A stretch of 64,000 nucleotides of DNA, from positions 51,969 through 115,968 of the forward strand of contig JAFTRE010000016.1 of NCBI GenBank assembly GCA_017462385.1, written 5' to 3'. The notes below the pieces were generated by a model. The model had not been told where the DNA came from, did not search any database, and saw only the letters and a list, made by a program, of their open reading frames with translations. A program made the position numbers and the translations under genes. This document shows, piece after piece, positions 1-7,827 of this stretch. The stretch comes from Clostridia bacterium (GTDB lineage: Bacteria > Bacillota > Clostridia > Oscillospirales > CAG-272). The number at the start of each line of letters is the position of its first letter. Within the stretch, counting starts at the first letter, position 1.

Positions 1-16
1 TTGCAGAAAAACATGG

Positions 17-22
17 TATAAT
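17..22 (+). promoter_or_regulatory. -10 box of the purine permease gene
   Basis: TATAAT lies 34 bases before the ATG at 51. A second TATAAT at 29-34 is also present. The matching -35 box of the first would fall outside the window, so any leader element further upstream cannot be judged. The ribosome site AAGGAG is at 40-45. Confidence 0.4.
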
Positions 23-50
23 GTGACGTATAATCGACAAGGAGACTAAA

Positions 51-1460
51 ATGGAACGTTTTTTTAAGATCCGGGAGCGCGGTACTACGGTAAAGACCGA
101 GTTTATCGCGGGAATGACCACCTTTTTCGCCATGGTTTACATACTTATGGTAAACGCCAATATGTTCGCCGACCCGTTTGGCGACGGCTCGAACCCGCTG
201 GGCGTCTCATACGGCGCGATCTATATCGCAACAGCGATATCGGCGGTGGTCGGCACTGTTCTGGCAGGCCTGCTCTCCAATCTCCCGCTGGCACAAGCGA
301 GCGGAATGGGTCTCAACGCCTTTTTCGTTTACACCGTTTGCATCGGCTTCGGCTTATCCTATGCAAACGCGTTGGTGCTCGTTTTGATAGAGGGGCTGAC
401 ATTTATCCTCCTCACCGTGACGGGCCTGCGCAAAAAGATATTTGATGCACTTCCGAACGCGGTCAGAGTAGCGATCCCGTCGGGCATCGGCTTGTTTATT
501 GCCTTGCTCGGACTGCAAAATGCGGGAATAGTCGTCCCCAACAGCTTCACCTGCGTTGATCTCGCTTCTTTTAATCTGCTAAATCAAAGCTGGGGCGACA
601 TTATGCCCATGGTAGTAACACTATGCACTCTGCTCGCCATAGTTATCATGTCACACAAAAAGATGAGGGGCTCGGTGCTTATCGGCATCGTCGGCGGTAT
701 GGCCCTTTATTATCTGCTCGGACTTACCGTTGACGGCTTTTATGCAGAGCTCAATATCAATTTGATCAGCCCCGTGGCGGCTTTCAAGGAATTCGGAGAA
801 CAATCTCTGTTTGCGGTATTTACCGAGGGCTTTGACTTTTCCGCTTATGTTGCCGAACACGGAAACGCCAACCTGATACTCACCATCGTCACCACCGCGC
901 TGGCGTTCTGTATGGTGGATATGTTTGACACGCTCGGCACACTTTATGCCGCATGCGAGCGCGCAAACCTGCTTGACGAGCATGGCGAACCGCTCAACAT
1001 GAACCGCGGCATGCTTTCCGACGCTATTGCCACGACCACCGGCGCGATCTGCGGCACCTCCACCGTCACCACCTTCAGTGAGGTAAACGCGGGCGTTGCG
1101 GCGGGCGGTAGGACAGGGCTGACCTCTGTTTTCTGCGGAGCTTTCTTCTTTATCGCAATGTTTTTGAGTCCCATCGCTCAGCTTGTTCCCGGCTGCGCCA
1201 CCGCCGCCGCGCTTATTTACGTCGGCATTCTCATGATGGGATCTATCAAAAATATTGACTGGAGCGACTTCAAGGTCTCCGTTCCGGCGTTTCTCACCCT
1301 CGCCATAATGCCGTTTACATACAACATATCCTACGGTATTGCATTCGGACTCATTTCATATATCGTCATCAGCGTTTTCTGCGGCGATATAAAGAAGATC
1401 AAGGTCAGCTCGTGGGTGATCGCATTCTTGTTTGTTGCAATGCTGCTATTGACACATTAA
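51..1460 (+). CDS. NCS2/AzgA-family purine permease
   Basis: A 469-residue polytopic membrane protein that should import a nucleobase, most likely hypoxanthine, guanine or adenine, by proton symport. The start MERFFKIRERGT and the segment ASGMGLNAFF near residue 84 are typical of the AzgA branch that includes Bacillus PbuG and PbuO. A second substrate-site segment with GTSTVTTFSEVNAG lies near residue 344, and the rest is about 12 hydrophobic helices. The length fits the family. It stands alone, ends at its own terminator, and is followed within 700 bases by purC, so salvage and de novo purine genes are neighbours but not one operon. Exact base specificity cannot be read from the sequence. 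Confidence 0.9.
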   Translation: MERFFKIRERGTTVKTEFIAGMTTFFAMVYILMVNANMFADPFGDGSNPLGVSYGAIYIATAISAVVGTVLAGLLSNLPLAQASGMGLNAFFVYTVCIGFGLSYANALVLVLIEGLTFILLTVTGLRKKIFDALPNAVRVAIPSGIGLFIALLGLQNAGIVVPNSFTCVDLASFNLLNQSWGDIMPMVVTLCTLLAIVIMSHKKMRGSVLIGIVGGMALYYLLGLTVDGFYAELNINLISPVAAFKEFGEQSLFAVFTEGFDFSAYVAEHGNANLILTIVTTALAFCMVDMFDTLGTLYAACERANLLDEHGEPLNMNRGMLSDAIATTTGAICGTSTVTTFSEVNAGVAAGGRTGLTSVFCGAFFFIAMFLSPIAQLVPGCATAAALIYVGILMMGSIKNIDWSDFKVSVPAFLTLAIMPFTYNISYGIAFGLISYIVISVFCGDIKKIKVSSWVIAFLFVAMLLLTH

Positions 1461-1466
1461 TACTGT

Positions 1467-1498
1467 GCAGAGCTGTCCTTTGGATGGCTCTGCTTTTT
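1467..1498 (+). terminator. Rho-independent terminator after the purine permease
   Basis: GCAGAGC at 1467-1473 pairs with GCTCTGC at 1487-1493, with an inner TCC/GGA pairing, followed by TTTTT. Confidence 0.75.
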
Positions 1499-1547
1499 GT
1501 TGCACATACGCTGTTCCCTCTCGGTATTGCTTTTTTGTTAAAGATTA

Positions 1548-1576
1548 TTGCCTTTATGTTTTTCATATGTTATAAT
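1548..1576 (+). promoter_or_regulatory. Promoter of the small membrane-anchored protein
   Basis: TTGCCT at 1548-1553, 17-base spacer, TATAAT at 1571-1576, ahead of the ATG at 1620. Confidence 0.7.
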
Positions 1577-1619
1577 AATTGCAGAAAGATCATGTGCACT
1601 TGCAACGAAAGGAGAAAAA

Positions 1620-1889
1620 ATGAAACGCAAAATATTATCTGTCGTACTTATCCTGTGTATTGTCGTCGCAATTTTATTTATCCCTTTTAACAAAGTTCAC
1701 TATGATGACGGCGGCACGGTAAAGATCACCGCGATCGCATACTGTGTAGTCAAATGGAAGACCGTGGACGTTGAAGACATCTCACAGTATCGGCAGGGCG
1801 AGCCGCTGCCGATATACCAAAACACTTGCGTTTATTTCTTTCCAAACAGTCTCAAAGACTTAGACGAGCTTTGGGAGATCAAACACTGA
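1620..1889 (+). CDS. Small membrane-anchored protein of unknown function
   Basis: An 89-residue protein with one N-terminal hydrophobic helix (about residues 4-23) and a short exported domain. The ATG is preceded by GAAAGGAG at a good distance and by a near-consensus promoter. The pattern of hydrophobic anchor, DDGGT, a 'TAIAYCVVKW' strand and a C-terminal VYFFP...LDELWE segment resembles small hypothetical proteins I have seen in many Clostridia, annotated without function. No catalytic motif is visible. It is monocistronic. A weak hairpin without a T-run follows at 1891-1915. Confidence 0.7.
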   Translation: MKRKILSVVLILCIVVAILFIPFNKVHYDDGGTVKITAIAYCVVKWKTVDVEDISQYRQGEPLPIYQNTCVYFFPNSLKDLDELWEIKH

Positions 1890-1890
1890 T

Positions 1891-1915
1891 GACAGGGGCG
1901 TTATATAGCCCTGTC
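1891..1915 (+). terminator. Weak terminator-like hairpin
   Basis: GACAGGG pairs with CCCTGTC across an 11-base loop just after the small protein gene. There is no T-run, so termination is uncertain. Confidence 0.35.
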
Positions 1916-2039
1916 ACCGAAACCGCCCAAAACATTCGCATCATAAATGCTGATATTCATTAAATTACAAGCTTCATTTTCACTAAAAATTTTTGTGCGC
2001 TGATATATACATTTATATACATTTTTCGCGCCATTCCTA

Positions 2040-2068
2040 TTGAAATTATTTCATTTTTATGCTATAAT
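2040..2068 (+). promoter_or_regulatory. purC promoter
   Basis: TTGAAA at 2040-2045, 17-base spacer, TATAAT at 2063-2068. The leader to the ATG is only about 50 bases, which leaves no room for a purine riboswitch. Confidence 0.8.
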
Positions 2069-2124
2069 AAAAAGCAGTTTTTATTGCTCGTTTATAATCC
2101 GAAAATCATTAAAGGAGATAAAAA

Positions 2125-2814
2125 ATGAAAACACTTTACACCGGCAAAACAAAAAACGTTCTTCTTGACGAAGAAAAAAATATCGTAAGCCTGCTCTTTA
2201 AGGACAGCGCGACGGGCGAGAACGGCGTATTCGATCCCGGCTCCAACACCGTCGGCGGCAGCGTCGAGGGCAAGGGCAAAATCGGTCTCGCTATCTCCAA
2301 ATATTTCTTTGAGCTCATGGAAAAGAACGGCATTCCCACTCACTACATCGCAGCTGATGTTGACAAGGGGCTTATGCAGGTCCGCAAGCTTACCGTTCCT
2401 AAGCTTGAGTTCGTGCTTCGCTATTTCACTGCCGGCAGTATGTGCCGCCGCTTCACTCTTGAGGAAGGCATTGTTTTCGATCCTCCCTACACCGAGGTCA
2501 CACTTAAAGACGACATTCAGGGCGATCCGCTCATCAGCGAGCGTATCTGCATCATGAAAGGTCTGCTCAAAGAGGGTCAGTATGACGAGGCTCTCGGCAT
2601 TCTCATTCGCGTAGGCGAAGTCCTCAAAAAGGAGCTGGCTCCTCTGGGACTTACCCTCATCGACTTCAAGATCGAGATCGGCTACGACGAAAACGGTAAA
2701 ATGTACGTTGCAGACGAGATCACACCCGACATCTGGCGTGTCCGTGACGAAAACGGCAATATCCCCAACCAGATCGACTGCGCTAAAATGCTGCTGCAGA
2801 AGATGGGTCTTTAA
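2125..2814 (+). CDS. purC: SAICAR synthase (phosphoribosylaminoimidazole-succinocarboxamide synthase)
   Basis: Catalyses ATP-dependent ligation of aspartate to CAIR in de novo purine synthesis. The 229 residues are within the usual bacterial length. The N-terminal 'LYTGKTKNV' nucleotide-binding strand-turn, 'LRYFTAGSMCRR' near residue 95, and the signature LIDFKIEIG followed by VADEITPD (about residues 183-203) are clear. AAAGGAG stands 8 bases before the ATG. The gene is isolated from any purine operon here and has its own promoter and terminator, which is unusual because Firmicutes commonly keep purC in the pur cluster. Confidence 0.93.
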   Translation: MKTLYTGKTKNVLLDEEKNIVSLLFKDSATGENGVFDPGSNTVGGSVEGKGKIGLAISKYFFELMEKNGIPTHYIAADVDKGLMQVRKLTVPKLEFVLRYFTAGSMCRRFTLEEGIVFDPPYTEVTLKDDIQGDPLISERICIMKGLLKEGQYDEALGILIRVGEVLKKELAPLGLTLIDFKIEIGYDENGKMYVADEITPDIWRVRDENGNIPNQIDCAKMLLQKMGL

Positions 2815-2828
2815 TTCATTCTCATAAT

Positions 2829-2854
2829 AAAAAACGCCCTTGCGGGCGTTTTTT
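2829..2854 (+). terminator. purC terminator
   Basis: AAAAAACGCCC pairs with GGGCGTTTTTT around a TTGC loop, so it can act in both directions. Confidence 0.9.
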
Positions 2855-2961
2855 ATTTTGTTTGAGGCTTTATGCTGTCAGCAACAGCGATATTTTTGCG
2901 CTCTTTGCTGTAAAAATCGGCCTTGCAACCGTCGGTTGACAAATTTCAAGCCGCCGTTTTA

Positions 2962-2990
2962 TTGCGCGCAACCCAAATTTATGATAAAAT
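2962..2990 (+). promoter_or_regulatory. Possible promoter of the XRE regulator gene
   Basis: TTGCGC at 2962-2967, 17 bases, TAAAAT at 2985-2990. A TTGACA at 2936-2941 lacks a good partner. The assignment is tentative. Confidence 0.4.
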
Positions 2991-3043
2991 ATCATTGGTG
3001 GCCGGGATACTCCGTCGCCAAATCACTTATCACGGAGGGCAAT

Positions 3044-4039
3044 ATGATACTTGCCGACAAAATAATCAAGCTACGCAAAAAGAACGGCTGGTCGCAAGAA
3101 GAGCTGGCAGAAAAAATGAATGTATCGCGACAGGCGGTCTCCAAATGGGAGGGCGCGCAAACTGTTCCCGACCTTGAAAAAATATTGCAGTTAAGCTCGC
3201 TTTTCGGTGTCACTACCGATTATCTGCTCAAGGACGAAATCGAGGACGAGCAATTCACCGATGACAGCACCTCAAGCCTCTCGGCACCCGAAATTCAGCG
3301 CATCTCGCTGCCACTGGCAAACGAATTTCTGAAATGGCGTCAGGTCGCCGCCGTCCGCATCGCGCTCGCAACATTTCTTTGCATACTTTCGGTCATCCCG
3401 CTGATAATACTTGCAGCGGCAAGCGAGACCCCTGCGTTTAATATATCTGAAGCTGTTGCCGTGAGCATCGGACTTGTAATACTGATAGTCACTGTCGCGG
3501 CGGCTGTGGCGATATTTGTCGTTTGCGGGCTTCAAAACGAGCCGTATGCTTTTATCGACAAGGCGCCGTTTGAGCTTGAATACGGCGTACGCGGCATGGT
3601 ACAGGAGCGGCAAAAGGCTTACAGAAAAACCTATATAAAATTCAACACAATAGCGACAGTACTGTGCGTGCTGTCTCCGGTATCGCTTTTCATCGGTGCA
3701 TTCTCCGGTGACGGTTTTCTCGAAGTTGTCATGCTCGCCATTACCGTTCTTATCGCGGGGATCGGTGTCATGCTGTATATACTCGCGGGAGTTCGACAGG
3801 CAAGCATGCAAAAGCTACTTCGCGAGGGGGACTTTACTCCCGAGGCCAAAAAGAAGAGCCGTGTCATGGAAACTGTCGGGTTTGTATATTGGATGTCGGT
3901 AACGGCGATATATCTCGCGTTACTGTTCATCTCCACACCTATATACGCCTACAGCTGGGCGATCTGGCCCATCGCGGGCGTGCTGTTCGCGGCGGTAATG
4001 GTAATATGCAATCAGCTTACCGATAAAAAAACGAAATAA
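3044..4039 (+). CDS. XRE-family regulator with C-terminal membrane domain
   Basis: A 331-residue protein. Residues 4-58 form a Cro/CI helix-turn-helix ('WSQEELAEKMNVSRQAVSKWE' region), followed by a short acidic linker and about six hydrophobic helices from residue 100 onward. DNA-binding proteins with membrane tails are common in Firmicutes and often sense envelope stress, but no ligand can be inferred. The start was chosen because CGGAGG stands 5 bases before this ATG and the HTH begins immediately; the longer upstream reading frame lacks a ribosome site. It is followed by a terminator and by an independently promoted nitroreductase, so no target is obvious from context. Confidence 0.85.
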   Translation: MILADKIIKLRKKNGWSQEELAEKMNVSRQAVSKWEGAQTVPDLEKILQLSSLFGVTTDYLLKDEIEDEQFTDDSTSSLSAPEIQRISLPLANEFLKWRQVAAVRIALATFLCILSVIPLIILAAASETPAFNISEAVAVSIGLVILIVTVAAAVAIFVVCGLQNEPYAFIDKAPFELEYGVRGMVQERQKAYRKTYIKFNTIATVLCVLSPVSLFIGAFSGDGFLEVVMLAITVLIAGIGVMLYILAGVRQASMQKLLREGDFTPEAKKKSRVMETVGFVYWMSVTAIYLALLFISTPIYAYSWAIWPIAGVLFAAVMVICNQLTDKKTK

Positions 4040-4044
4040 GCTCA

Positions 4045-4077
4045 AGAGGGGGTAAGTCAAACAACTCACCCCTTTTT
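4045..4077 (+). terminator. Terminator after the XRE regulator
   Basis: AGGGGGT pairs with ACCCCTT, with an inner AGT/ACT pairing, then a TTTTT run. Confidence 0.7.
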
Positions 4078-4086
4078 CATGCAATA

Positions 4087-4115
4087 TTGACATTTCCGGA
4101 AATAAAGTATATAAT
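4087..4115 (+). promoter_or_regulatory. Nitroreductase promoter (perfect consensus)
   Basis: TTGACA at 4087-4092, 17 bases, TATAAT at 4110-4115. Confidence 0.9.
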
Positions 4116-4143
4116 AATCTCAATAATATTCGGAGGATTCAGC

Positions 4144-4872
4144 ATGACCCAAACCGTAACCGAGCTTATCGAACGCAAGTCTGTACGCGTCTTTACCGAC
4201 CGCTCCATATCGCCCGAGGACAGGGCGGCAATACTCACTGCCGCCGTCAATGCCCCCACTGCGGGCAACCAACAGCTTTACACCATAATAGACGTCACCG
4301 ACGAGGCGCTTAAAGCCAAGCTCGCCGTCACCTGCGACAACCAGCCCTTTATCGCCACGGCAAAGCTGGTACTCATTTTCTGCGCCGATTTTCAAAAATG
4401 GTATGACGCATTTCTCAGTGCCGGCTGTGAGCCGCGCCGCCCCGGCGTAGGGGATCTCATGCTGGCCGTCAGCGACACAAATATCGCCGCTCAAAACGCC
4501 GTCACCGCCGCGCACAGTCTCGGTATCGGCTCCTGCTACATTGGCGACATCATGGAAAACTGCGAGGCGCACCGCGAGATGCTGGGTCTGCCCGAATACG
4601 TATTCCCCGCCGCAATGCTGGTCTTCGGCTATCCCACCGAGCAACAGCTCGAGCGAAAAAAGCCCGAGCGAGCCGATATGCACCATATCGTGCATGAAAA
4701 CGCCTACCGCCGCATGGATGCCGACGAGCTGCGCCAAATGTTTACACCCCGCAGCGGCGAGCGCTCATATGAGGACTGGATGCGTGCCTTCTGCAACCGC
4801 AAATACAACTCCGATTTCTCCCGCGAAATGACGCGCTCCGTCGCTGAATATATCAAAAGCTTTGAAAAATAA
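4144..4872 (+). CDS. Nitroreductase-family flavoprotein
   Basis: A 242-residue cytosolic FMN protein expected to reduce nitro, quinone or flavin substrates with NAD(P)H. The N-terminal ERKSVRVF (residues 9-16) is the phosphate-binding arginine motif of the family, 'APTAGNQQ' follows near residue 37, and GIGSCYIGDI near residue 126 is the conserved flavin-contact segment. GGAGG precedes the ATG by 7 bases. The C-terminal extension with many charged residues is typical of the NfrA/NfsA-like branch. Monocistronic, with a full-consensus promoter, so expression is probably high. The physiological substrate is unknown. Confidence 0.88.
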   Translation: MTQTVTELIERKSVRVFTDRSISPEDRAAILTAAVNAPTAGNQQLYTIIDVTDEALKAKLAVTCDNQPFIATAKLVLIFCADFQKWYDAFLSAGCEPRRPGVGDLMLAVSDTNIAAQNAVTAAHSLGIGSCYIGDIMENCEAHREMLGLPEYVFPAAMLVFGYPTEQQLERKKPERADMHHIVHENAYRRMDADELRQMFTPRSGERSYEDWMRAFCNRKYNSDFSREMTRSVAEYIKSFEK

Positions 4873-4926
4873 ACGTCAATTGACTTGCTTCACAGAAATT
4901 TCACACCACAGCTCATGATATTACCG

Positions 4927-4955
4927 TTGACAAATCAAACATCATAGTGTATAAT
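4927..4955 (+). promoter_or_regulatory. Promoter of the peroxidase-OhrR-like operon
   Basis: TTGACA at 4927-4932, 17 bases, TATAAT at 4950-4955. The AT-rich stretch just downstream (4965-4990) contains CAATTT and AAATTG in inverted order, 9 bases apart, which could be an operator for the MarR protein of the same operon. Confidence 0.85.
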
Positions 4956-5006
4956 TTGATTGTATTCAATTTAATTTTGTAAAATTGATTTTTCAGAGGT
5001 AACCAA

Positions 5007-5549
5007 ATGAGTATTTATGATTTCAAGGTAAAAGCACAGGACGGAAGCGAAGTATCACTCTCAGACTATAAAGGAAAGACTCTGCTTATCGTCAATACCG
5101 CCACAGGTTGCGGCTTCACCCCTCAGTACAACGAGCTTCAGACCATGTACGACGAGCTGAAAGCCGATGGACTGGAGATACTTGACTTCCCCTGCAACCA
5201 GTTCGGCAATCAGGCCCCCGGCAGTAACGAGGAAATACACGATTTCTGCACTTTACGCTACGCCATCACCTTCCCCCAATTCTCCAAGATCGACGTAAAC
5301 GGTGAGAACGCCGCCCCGCTTTACAAATGGCTTGTCAAAAACAGTACTTTTGGGGGCTTTGATAAGTCACCGATAGGCCTAATTCTTTCACAGGCTGTCA
5401 AAAAGCAGGACAAGGACTACAAAAACAACAGCGCTGTCAAATGGAATTTCACCAAATTTCTCATCGACCGCAACGGTAATGTCGTCGCACGCTTCGAGCC
5501 CACGACTTCACTGAAAAAAGTAAAGGATAAAATCAAACAAACGCTCTAA
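5007..5549 (+). CDS. Glutathione peroxidase-family thiol peroxidase
   Basis: A 180-residue thioredoxin-fold peroxidase. The peroxidatic cysteine is C35 in NTATGCGFTPQ. C63 lies in FPCNQFGNQ, and W146-N147 in KWNFTKFL complete the catalytic tetrad region. Bacterial members with Cys rather than selenocysteine usually take electrons from thioredoxin and reduce hydrogen peroxide or lipid hydroperoxides. The ribosome site GAGGT is modest. It is the first gene of a two-gene operon with an OhrR-like MarR regulator 12 bases downstream, which strongly suggests induction by organic peroxide. Confidence 0.92.
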   Translation: MSIYDFKVKAQDGSEVSLSDYKGKTLLIVNTATGCGFTPQYNELQTMYDELKADGLEILDFPCNQFGNQAPGSNEEIHDFCTLRYAITFPQFSKIDVNGENAAPLYKWLVKNSTFGGFDKSPIGLILSQAVKKQDKDYKNNSAVKWNFTKFLIDRNGNVVARFEPTTSLKKVKDKIKQTL

Positions 5550-5561
5550 ACGAGGTACAGT

Positions 5562-6005
5562 ATGGACAATTCCAAGTATGATGGATTGAAGCTTGAAAAT
5601 CAGCTTTGCTTCCCACTATATGCGGCATCCCGTGTTATTATTAAGCAGTATCACCCGCACCTTGAAGCGCTGGGCCTTACCTATACCCAATACATCGCAA
5701 TGATGGTATTCTGGGAAAAGGGCACGATCAGCGTCAAAGAGCTGTGCAAGCTGCTGTTTCTGGATTCGGGAACACTCACGTCGGTGCTCAAAAGTCTTGA
5801 AACCAAAGGATATATTCGCCGATATCGCTATGATAAGGACGAGCGCGTGCTGATGATAGATATCACCGATGAAGGCAATGCACTGCGCGAGCGTGCGCTC
5901 GAAATCCCCGAAAAGATATCGAGCTGTGTCAGCCTTAAGCCGGAGCAAGCATTACAGCTGTATAAATTGCTCTATCAAGTCCTCGAGACATTCAAAGAAG
6001 AATAA
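5562..6005 (+). CDS. MarR/OhrR-family peroxide-sensing regulator
   Basis: A 147-residue winged-helix repressor. [14 protein letters not shown] at residues 11-24 matches the N-terminal helix of OhrR, and C16 corresponds to its reactive sensing cysteine. [10 protein letters not shown] follows near residue 39, and the recognition helix and wing lie at about 60-105. No second resolving cysteine sits at the C-terminus used by 2-Cys OhrR proteins, although C112 is present, so a 1-Cys mechanism is likely. Its partner gene is a peroxidase, not an Ohr protein. Probably autoregulated at the promoter 600 bases upstream. Confidence 0.88.
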   Translation: MDNSKYDGLKLENQLCFPLYAASRVIIKQYHPHLEALGLTYTQYIAMMVFWEKGTISVKELCKLLFLDSGTLTSVLKSLETKGYIRRYRYDKDERVLMIDITDEGNALRERALEIPEKISSCVSLKPEQALQLYKLLYQVLETFKEE

Positions 6006-6013
6006 ACAACCGT

Positions 6014-6041
6014 AAAACCGTCGCATATGCGGCGGTTTTTT
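6014..6041 (+). terminator. Terminator of the peroxidase-MarR operon
   Basis: AAACCGTCGC pairs with GCGGCGGTTT (one G-T wobble) around ATAT, then a T-run. Confidence 0.85.
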
Positions 6042-6085
6042 CGTTTCGTTCGACACAAAACGACTCCCCGCGCAATATGATGATA

Positions 6086-6102
6086 GTGGAACAAAATTCC
6101 AC
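6086..6102. repeat. Inverted repeat upstream of the MazF gene
   Basis: GTGGAA and TTCCAC separated by CAAAA, about 90 bases before the toxin ATG. It may be an operator or a leader hairpin; no partner protein is known. Confidence 0.4.
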
Positions 6103-6190
6103 GCCTAAAATCCGCCGCCTGATGATTAAATCAGCGGTCGAAAAGGTAAAAATATACCTGAAGTCATCCAAAAAAGGGGAATCGATATTT

Positions 6191-6658
6191 ATGAATATAC
6201 GCCGAGGAGATATTTTTTACGCCGATCTCAGTCCCGTTGTAGGATCGGAACAGGGGGGACTGCGTCCGGTACTTATAATACAAAACGATGTTGGAAATCG
6301 CTACAGTCCAACTGTCATCGCCGCCGCCATTACATCACGAATGGGCAAAACCCGCCTGCCCACGCACATCGACATATACGCCGAAAAAGCAGGGCTGGCA
6401 AAGGATTCCGTCATCCTGCTCGAACAAATACGTACGCTGGACAAACGACGCCTGAAGGAAAAAATGGGGCATCTTGACGAGCACATGATGAACGAAGTCA
6501 ACGCCGCCATTGCCGTCAGCTTCGGGCTGGGCGGCATATTGGCACCCGAGGTCGGAACTACCGACAACTATGCCACTGATCTGCCCCCTCGCGCTGTCGC
6601 GCAGACCGACACGCCCGACACCTCGGGAGGTACACCAAACGGCGGCGCTATAGGCTGA
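6191..6658 (+). CDS. MazF/EndoA-type mRNA interferase (toxin), no adjacent antitoxin
   Basis: A 155-residue PemK/MazF-fold endoribonuclease. [20 protein letters not shown] is at the N-terminus, and R25 and T48 fall at the same positions as the catalytic residues of Bacillus EndoA. AGGGGAA precedes the ATG by 11 bases. In-frame upstream codons to 6077 exist but lack a ribosome site and similarity. After about residue 115 comes a tail rich in Pro, Thr and Gly that the Bacillus protein does not have. No ribbon-helix-helix or AbrB-type antitoxin ORF is found in the 185 bases upstream or in the gap downstream, so the antitoxin must be elsewhere or absent. Confidence 0.88.
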   Translation: MNIRRGDIFYADLSPVVGSEQGGLRPVLIIQNDVGNRYSPTVIAAAITSRMGKTRLPTHIDIYAEKAGLAKDSVILLEQIRTLDKRRLKEKMGHLDEHMMNEVNAAIAVSFGLGGILAPEVGTTDNYATDLPPRAVAQTDTPDTSGGTPNGGAIG

Positions 6659-6724
6659 GGCCTGCGTCATCCGCAAAAAAGCCAATATTTCACAAGAAAT
6701 TCAGAATAAATATGCGATATCCCC

Positions 6725-6753
6725 TTGATTTTCCTCGCCAAATCGGGTAAAAT
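6725..6753 (+). promoter_or_regulatory. Aldolase promoter
   Basis: TTGATT at 6725-6730, 17 bases, TAAAAT at 6748-6753. Confidence 0.7.
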
Positions 6754-6791
6754 AATAGGTGATAAAAATCACCTTTAAAGGAGAAATCAAA

Positions 6792-7751
6792 ATGGCACTC
6801 GTAACAACCACAGAGATGTTCAAAAAGGCATATGCCGGCGGTTACGCCGTAGGTGCTTTCAACATCAACAACATGGAAATAATTCAGGCTATAACCGAGG
6901 CTGCTGCTGAGCAGAAGTCCCCCGTTATCCTGCAGGTTTCCGCAGGCGCGCGCAAGTACGCAAAACACGCTTACCTCATGGCACTGGCAAAAGCAGCAGC
7001 TGAGGACAGCGGCGTTGACTTCGCTCTCCACCTTGACCACGGTGCAGACTTTGAGATCTGCAAATCCTGTATCGACGGCGGCTTCACCTCCGTCATGATC
7101 GACGGCTCTCACCATTCTTATGAGGACAACGTAGCTCTGACCCGCAAGGTCGTTGAGTACGCACACGCCCACGGCGTTGTTGTCGAGGGCGAATTGGGCG
7201 TGCTGGCAGGCGTTGAGGACGAAGTTGTTGCAGAGCATTCCTCTTACACCCGCCCCGAGGAGGTCGAGGACTTTGTAAACCGTACCGGCGTTGACTCGCT
7301 GGCTATCTCCATCGGTACCTCTCACGGCGCATATAAGTTCACCGCAAAGCAGTGCACCAGAAATGCTGACGGTATTCTCGTTCCCCCTCCGCTCCGTTTC
7401 GACATTCTCGCAGAGATCGAAAAGAGAATTCCCGGCTTCCCGATCGTTCTTCACGGCGCATCCTCCGTTCCTCAGGAGTATGTCAAGGAGATCAACGAAT
7501 TGGGCGGCAAGCTGCCGGACGCAGTCGGTATTCCCGAGGACATGCTTCGCAAGTCCGCATCTATGGCAGTCTGCAAGATCAACATCGACTCCGATATCCG
7601 TCTGGCTATGACCGCCGCTATCCGCCGCGTAATGGCTAACGATCCCTCTGTTTTTGACCCCCGCGGCTATCTCTCCACCGCTCGCGACGAGGTCAAGAAG
7701 ATGGTTACTCACAAGATCGTCAACGTTCTCGGCTCCAACGGCAAGGCTTAA
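6792..7751 (+). CDS. fba: Class II fructose-bisphosphate aldolase
   Basis: A 319-residue zinc-dependent aldolase of glycolysis and gluconeogenesis. The catalytic/zinc motif LHLDHGADFE is at about residues 79-88 (D82 catalytic, H83 metal ligand), VEGELG near 137, the phosphate-loop segment SIGTSHGAYK near 182, and VLHGASSVP near 219. Length and motifs fit the FbaA/class IIA-like clostridial form. AAAGGAG precedes the ATG by 8 bases. Codon use is strongly biased toward few codons compared with neighbours, consistent with high expression. Possible alternative substrates (tagatose or ketose bisphosphates) cannot be excluded. Confidence 0.93.
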   Translation: MALVTTTEMFKKAYAGGYAVGAFNINNMEIIQAITEAAAEQKSPVILQVSAGARKYAKHAYLMALAKAAAEDSGVDFALHLDHGADFEICKSCIDGGFTSVMIDGSHHSYEDNVALTRKVVEYAHAHGVVVEGELGVLAGVEDEVVAEHSSYTRPEEVEDFVNRTGVDSLAISIGTSHGAYKFTAKQCTRNADGILVPPPLRFDILAEIEKRIPGFPIVLHGASSVPQEYVKEINELGGKLPDAVGIPEDMLRKSASMAVCKINIDSDIRLAMTAAIRRVMANDPSVFDPRGYLSTARDEVKKMVTHKIVNVLGSNGKA

Positions 7752-7765
7752 ATCTTCATACAAAA

Positions 7766-7800
7766 AGGCGTTGTGTCTCAATGGCACAACGCCTCTTTCA
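7766..7800 (+). terminator. Bidirectional terminator between aldolase and GDSL genes
   Basis: AGGCGTTGTG at 7766-7775 pairs with CACAACGCCT at 7785-7794. The minus-strand side ends in TTTTT, so it also serves the convergent GDSL gene. Confidence 0.8.
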
Positions 7801-7827
7801 TTTATCAGCAGTTATTCTTTTTTCGGT

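Noticed and set aside
2069-2124. Purine riboswitch before purC
   Set aside because: The leader is about 50 bases and lacks the three-stem purine aptamer pattern.
2840-3043. N-terminal extension of the XRE regulator
   Set aside because: It starts inside the purC terminator and lacks a ribosome site, while the internal ATG at 3044 has CGGAGG and begins the helix-turn-helix.
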